Source: an uncultured Porphyromonadaceae bacterium (GTDB taxonomy: Bacteria; Bacteroidota; Bacteroidia; Bacteroidales; Muribaculaceae). Taken from it: a stretch of DNA of 10,611 nt. The DNA is taken from positions 1-10,611 of the forward strand of contig CAMWLX010000082.1 in NCBI GenBank assembly GCA_947175225.1, written 5' to 3'. The notes beneath the pieces are model-generated. The model saw only the letters and a list, made by a program, of their open reading frames with translations. It did no database searches and was not told the origin of the DNA. Below, in pieces: positions 7,261 through 10,611 of this stretch. Made by a program: the position numbers and the translations under genes. Each line of letters begins with the position of its first letter. The first letter of the stretch is position 1.

Positions 7261-8607
7261 ATGGCAAAATACATATATGCATCATATGCACTTCTCGGCA
7301 TTGTCCTTGCAGCTTCGTCATGCTCGCATGAGGATGTTGGGCGTGTTGGGAACGGTGAGTCCGAAGGCAGGATCGAATTCAAAGCGTCACTTCCGGAAGT
7401 AAGCTCACGCGCCACGGAGCTGAAAGATGCCACGCTCGACGAAATTGAGGTCAGTGCCTTCACTCCCGGCGAGTCAGGAGAGACAACATATTTCGCAAAC
7501 AAGATATTCGGAAGGAACAACAATACCGGTAAGTTTGTATGCTACGATGCTGCATGCATATGGCCGAATAACAATGACCTTCTCCGATTTGCAGCATTCG
7601 CACCTTCATGCGATGATATGATTGCATCAGGAGGGGATGCTATTTCTACTGGCGACAAACTTACGGGCTTCAAGGTATCGCAGAATGTGGCAACCCAGTT
7701 TGACTTCGTCACCGCTATCGCCTCCGGCAGATTGCTTGACAATGAAGAGACCGGCATAACGCTCAGATTTCAGCATCAACTGAGCCGCATTCAGATCAAG
7801 GCATGGGGAAACTCCGCCAGCTATAATCTTGAGATAGCCGGTGTGCGCTTAGGTGGCATAGGGACCGGAGGGACATTCGATTTTACAGCTCAGGCAGAAG
7901 CTACAGACCCATCGCAAGCCGGAGTATGGGAATCTGTCACCAAAGGATATATGGAATATATCTTCCATGAAGGCGACGCAATAGTCAACCTTGACAAAAC
8001 CGATGGCTCTCCCCTATCCGCCGACAAGGCAGTATCGATAATGGGAAGCAAAGTTGGAGGCACAGAGGGATATGATAACTCAGCGATGATCGTCCCTTCC
8101 ATCAATACATCCTGGAGCTATAAAGATAATGCCGCCAATGGCGACAACCATGCTGACGGAATGTACTTCAGCGTGCTCGTGAGAGTGACAGACACGACTC
8201 CTTACGACACAAACGGAAGCATCGTCTATCCATATTCAGGTGCTGAATACGCTGAAGAGATAATATACCTCGCAATAGACAAGAATGACGGGAAAACAGT
8301 GAAGGCCCGCCTCTACAAGCAAGGAGACAACTATTTTACCGACGCAGGCCACACAGCGGCGTATGACCTCGAAGCCAACGACTCTGAAGTAAAGGCATTC
8401 GGATGGGCAGCGCTGCCAGCAGCCGATGAGCTGAAAGCGGGCCAAGTATATACCTATACACTCAACTATTCCAACGGTGTCGGTCTGCGAGATCCTCATG
8501 ATTCTCATCCCGGCGAACCGATCATCAGCGACAAGGTTCTTGTCAATGTGGAAGTGGCTGATTGGATAGACGGGAAGAATACCGACGTGTCTGTGCCGAG
8601 AAGATAA
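7261..8607 (+). CDS. Fimbrillin family lipoprotein 4
   Basis: 448 residues from this start. Lipobox ASSC at Cys21, then SHED. The strand RIEFKASLPEVSSR ends at Arg50. Motifs: IWPNNND (101-107), LRFAAFAPS (108-116), TQFDFVTA (145-152), FQHQLSRIQIKAWG (170-183), EIAGVRLGG (191-199), SIMGSK (259-264), MYFSVLVRVT (301-310), FGWAALPA (380-387), LNYSNGVGLRDP (401-412), DSHPGEPI. The final strand VLVNVEVADW is followed by a short tail ending SVPRR. An earlier ATG at 7240, overlapping the previous stop as ATGA, adds MIKRNIH. I prefer 7261 because it places Cys and Arg at the same residue numbers as the paralogues and leaves a 17-nt gap like the next two junctions. Translational coupling through 7240 cannot be excluded. 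Confidence 0.93.
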   Translation: MAKYIYASYALLGIVLAASSCSHEDVGRVGNGESEGRIEFKASLPEVSSRATELKDATLDEIEVSAFTPGESGETTYFANKIFGRNNNTGKFVCYDAACIWPNNNDLLRFAAFAPSCDDMIASGGDAISTGDKLTGFKVSQNVATQFDFVTAIASGRLLDNEETGITLRFQHQLSRIQIKAWGNSASYNLEIAGVRLGGIGTGGTFDFTAQAEATDPSQAGVWESVTKGYMEYIFHEGDAIVNLDKTDGSPLSADKAVSIMGSKVGGTEGYDNSAMIVPSINTSWSYKDNAANGDNHADGMYFSVLVRVTDTTPYDTNGSIVYPYSGAEYAEEIIYLAIDKNDGKTVKARLYKQGDNYFTDAGHTAAYDLEANDSEVKAFGWAALPAADELKAGQVYTYTLNYSNGVGLRDPHDSHPGEPIISDKVLVNVEVADWIDGKNTDVSVPRR

Positions 8608-8619
8608 AACCTAACGTAT

Positions 8620-9957
8620 ATGAATAAGATAGTAACGACATCATACATAATATTGGGCAGTGTGCTTCTCTTATCCTCTTGCGCTCAAGAGGAAGCTCCG
8701 ATTGTGCGGACTGACGGAAACGACAGAAGGATTATCTTCCATACATCGCTGCCTGAAGTGACCACCAAGGCTACGGAAATAACTAAGGACTTGCCTCATT
8801 TCTTTATGTCAGCCATTGATGAGACTGATGACAAACTCACGGAATACATCGACAGCGTGCGTGTAGAGAAAGCTGCCGGAGCATTGAACACAGTATCCGA
8901 CGAGTGTATATGGCCGGAACCCGGAAAAGAGAGTGACCTGCTCCATTTCTTTGCATACTATCCTGAACTGAATGACAGTGCATTTTTAGTAAACGCTACC
9001 TCTGTTGTAGATAACAATAAGACTGTCAACTATGGGATAAATAAATTCCAAGTAGCAAAGGATATCGCCGATCAGGTGGATTTCGTGACTGCATACGCTA
9101 ACGGTTCGATGGCAGACAATCTCTTCTCCGGTATCAATCTCAACTTCAGGCATCAGCTTAGCCGAATAGAGGTAAAAGCAAAGGGAGCCCACAAGAGCTG
9201 CGACATCGAGATAGCAGGCGTAAGCATAGCAAACGCACCGATGCAGGGAAACTTTGAATTCCAGAAATCGGATGTCGACGGCACTTGGACAGACTTGGAG
9301 AAGGGAAAAGCTGAGTACATCTTCCGTGAAGGAGATGCAATCGTCACAGTGGGCGCCAACGAAGTATCAATTTTAGGCAGTAAAATGGATAGCGACAATG
9401 AGAATTACGCTTTGTTGATTCCCACTATATGCCCCGCATGGGACTATACAAACGATGCAAGCAATAATGGAAAAGGAATGTACCTGAACGTGCTTCTGAG
9501 GATAGTAGATAAGACTCCGACCACTGGAAATGGGAAAGTTCAGTATCCTTACTTCGACAACAGTCAGGGTCTGAACGCGATGAATATCGAGAGGGTCTAC
9601 ATGGCCATCAACAAGACGAACGGAACTGTAAGCAAACGAGTCTATAAGAACGGCAACAGTTACTGCTCTGATAAAGAACTCAAACAGCCATACACGCTTG
9701 CATCCGGAGAGGAAATAAGGGAATTCGGCTGGGCCGCTCTACCCATCTCTGCCGATTGGCAGCCCGGCCACTCATACTGCTACACTCTCGACTATACTTC
9801 AGGCGTAGGTGTACATGGTCCGGATGTCACTGGCAACGTATCTCCCAAGGCTGGGGATCCGATCATCAGCGATATGGTCGGAGTATCAGTGAATGTCTAT
9901 GGCTGGCAGGGTCTTAACAATACGACAACCTCCGTAATAGGAGTTCCGGGATCTTAA
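8620..9957 (+). CDS. Fimbrillin family lipoprotein 5 (divergent, Lys at the processing site)
   Basis: 445 residues. Lipobox LSSC at Cys21, then AQEE. The strand RIIFHTSLPEVTTK ends in Lys50, where all five other copies have Arg. Motifs: IWPE (97-100), LHFFAYYPE (108-116), DIADQVDFVTA (148-158), FRHQLSRIEVKAKG (176-189), EIAGVSIAN (197-205), a shortened SILGSK (250-255), MYLNVLLRI (287-295), FGWAALPISADW (369-380), LDYTSGVGVHG (390-400). The DPxDxxPG turn before the last strand is lost and replaced by an insertion around VTGNVSPKAG. The C-terminal strand VGVSVNVYGW is followed by a tail ending GVPGS. Starts 12 nt after the previous stop. It is closest in N-terminal sequence to copy 4 (LPEV...ATE). 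The differences suggest a specialised position in the fibre; that is inference. Confidence 0.95.
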   Translation: MNKIVTTSYIILGSVLLLSSCAQEEAPIVRTDGNDRRIIFHTSLPEVTTKATEITKDLPHFFMSAIDETDDKLTEYIDSVRVEKAAGALNTVSDECIWPEPGKESDLLHFFAYYPELNDSAFLVNATSVVDNNKTVNYGINKFQVAKDIADQVDFVTAYANGSMADNLFSGINLNFRHQLSRIEVKAKGAHKSCDIEIAGVSIANAPMQGNFEFQKSDVDGTWTDLEKGKAEYIFREGDAIVTVGANEVSILGSKMDSDNENYALLIPTICPAWDYTNDASNNGKGMYLNVLLRIVDKTPTTGNGKVQYPYFDNSQGLNAMNIERVYMAINKTNGTVSKRVYKNGNSYCSDKELKQPYTLASGEEIREFGWAALPISADWQPGHSYCYTLDYTSGVGVHGPDVTGNVSPKAGDPIISDMVGVSVNVYGWQGLNNTTTSVIGVPGS

Positions 9958-9973
9958 AAAACACATAGCATCA

Positions 9974-10611
9974 ATGAACGATAAGAGGATTAAACATACC
10001 GGACTGATTTTTCTGTCGGTGTTTCTGCTCTCCTCCTGCTCTCAGGAGGATTTGGCTGATCATGACTTGACAAATGATGAATCCGAGATACTCTTCTTCA
10101 CATCAGTGCCGGGTGTGGAAACACGATCTTACGACAATATCGACTTGGATAGGATCAAAAAAAACGGATTCAATGTTGCCGCAGCAAATCTGGATAATGT
10201 AAATGATAAAGGTGATACTATACCGGTTGAGTATTTTCCAGCTCAGTTAGTCACACAGACCCCGGGGATGGGTGAAGCATATCGCTCAGTGTCTTGCAGA
10301 TGGCCTTCAAATAAAGATAATAAAGATGGGAAATTGAGGTTTTTTGCATTTTTTCCATCTGTCAATGATCTGAAGAAAAGTGCCGGACTTAGTGAAACAG
10401 ATGACACTCATTTCAAATTGGAATACACACCCTCGAATAATACTATTGAATATTGGATGAGGGGATTTAAAGTAAACAAAGACATAACCCAACATTCCGA
10501 TTTTGTGACAGCCACAGTAGAAGGGACGAAAACAGACAATCTCTATTCCGGTATAAATCTTACATTCCAGCATCATTTGAGTGGTCTCTATTTCGAAGCA
10601 TTTGGAGATCC
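9974..10611 (+). CDS. Fimbrillin family lipoprotein 6, cut off by the window end
   Basis: The first 212 codons are present and open to the last base, with no stop. Start ATG lies 16 nt after the previous stop. The signal peptide ends in LSSC (Cys22), then SQED. The strand EILFFTSVPGVETR ends at Arg51, the predicted processing site. Then RWPSN (109-113), LRFFAFFPS (121-129), FKVNKDITQHSDFVTA (165-180), and FQHHLSGLYFEAFG (198-211), where the usual HQLS is HHLS. The order and spacing match the N-terminal half of its neighbours, so an intact gene of about 450 residues is expected beyond the window. Its base composition is visibly more AT-rich than that of copies 4 and 5, and it has many Asn, Asp and Lys codons, suggesting a different history. 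Full-length integrity cannot be judged here. Confidence 0.9.
   Translation, partial: MNDKRIKHTGLIFLSVFLLSSCSQEDLADHDLTNDESEILFFTSVPGVETRSYDNIDLDRIKKNGFNVAAANLDNVNDKGDTIPVEYFPAQLVTQTPGMGEAYRSVSCRWPSNKDNKDGKLRFFAFFPSVNDLKKSAGLSETDDTHFKLEYTPSNNTIEYWMRGFKVNKDITQHSDFVTATVEGTKTDNLYSGINLTFQHHLSGLYFEAFGD

Noticed and set aside
10307..10576. Reverse-strand frame of 89 codons near the window end
   Set aside because: It is antisense to the truncated sixth fimbrillin, whose sense frame is open to the end with all family motifs in the right order.
2728..10611. A CRISPR, phage-defence, toxin-antitoxin or biosynthetic system hidden in the array
   Set aside because: Every large frame is accounted for by the fimbrial families, with no nuclease, helicase, methylase or toxin motifs, no regularly spaced repeats, and no tRNA or rRNA genes seen.

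Overview
The window looks like a chromosomal segment of a gut-type member of the Bacteroidales. It encodes families essentially restricted to that group: an OmpA-like/DUF3575 protein, a DUF5119 lipoprotein, and a run of fimbrillin-like (Mfa1/FimA superfamily) lipoproteins. It also carries a Bacteroidetes-type promoter (TATCTTTG -7 box) and mostly lacks Shine-Dalgarno sequences. The genus cannot be fixed from this sequence; Bacteroides or Muribaculaceae-like are both possible.

Layout, all on the + strand. Positions 1-291 hold no recognised gene: a good promoter lies at 41-73, followed by a leader of about 200 nt that contains a dubious 39-codon ORF. Then come the OmpA-like/DUF3575 gene (292-1683) and the DUF5119 lipoprotein (1680-2660), which share an ATGA overlap. 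The second has an unusually perfect Shine-Dalgarno. After an A-rich, G-poor 67-nt leader there are six tandem fimbrillin paralogues: 2728-4248, 4327-5775, 5849-7243, 7261-8607 (or from 7240), 8620-9957, and 9974 to the window end (truncated). The last three junctions are tight (12-17 nt or overlapping). The first two are looser (73-78 nt) and contain hairpins and a weak candidate promoter, so expression may be layered within one operon.

How the genes would work together (inference from family knowledge). The fimbrillins are made as lipoproteins and moved to the outer-membrane surface. A trypsin-like protease cuts after a conserved basic residue near position 45-51, and the subunits polymerise by donor-strand exchange using a C-terminal strand, as described for Porphyromonas type V pili. 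The DUF5119 lipoprotein and the DUF3575/OmpA-like protein are the likely anchor or accessory parts. No protease or recombinase is encoded here.

The overall locus type is known in Bacteroidales. What stands out is the length of the paralogue array, the almost fixed position of the processing residue (Lys instead of Arg in the fifth copy), the conserved CSQE-type lipoprotein N-terminus, and several expression signals placed at particular junctions.
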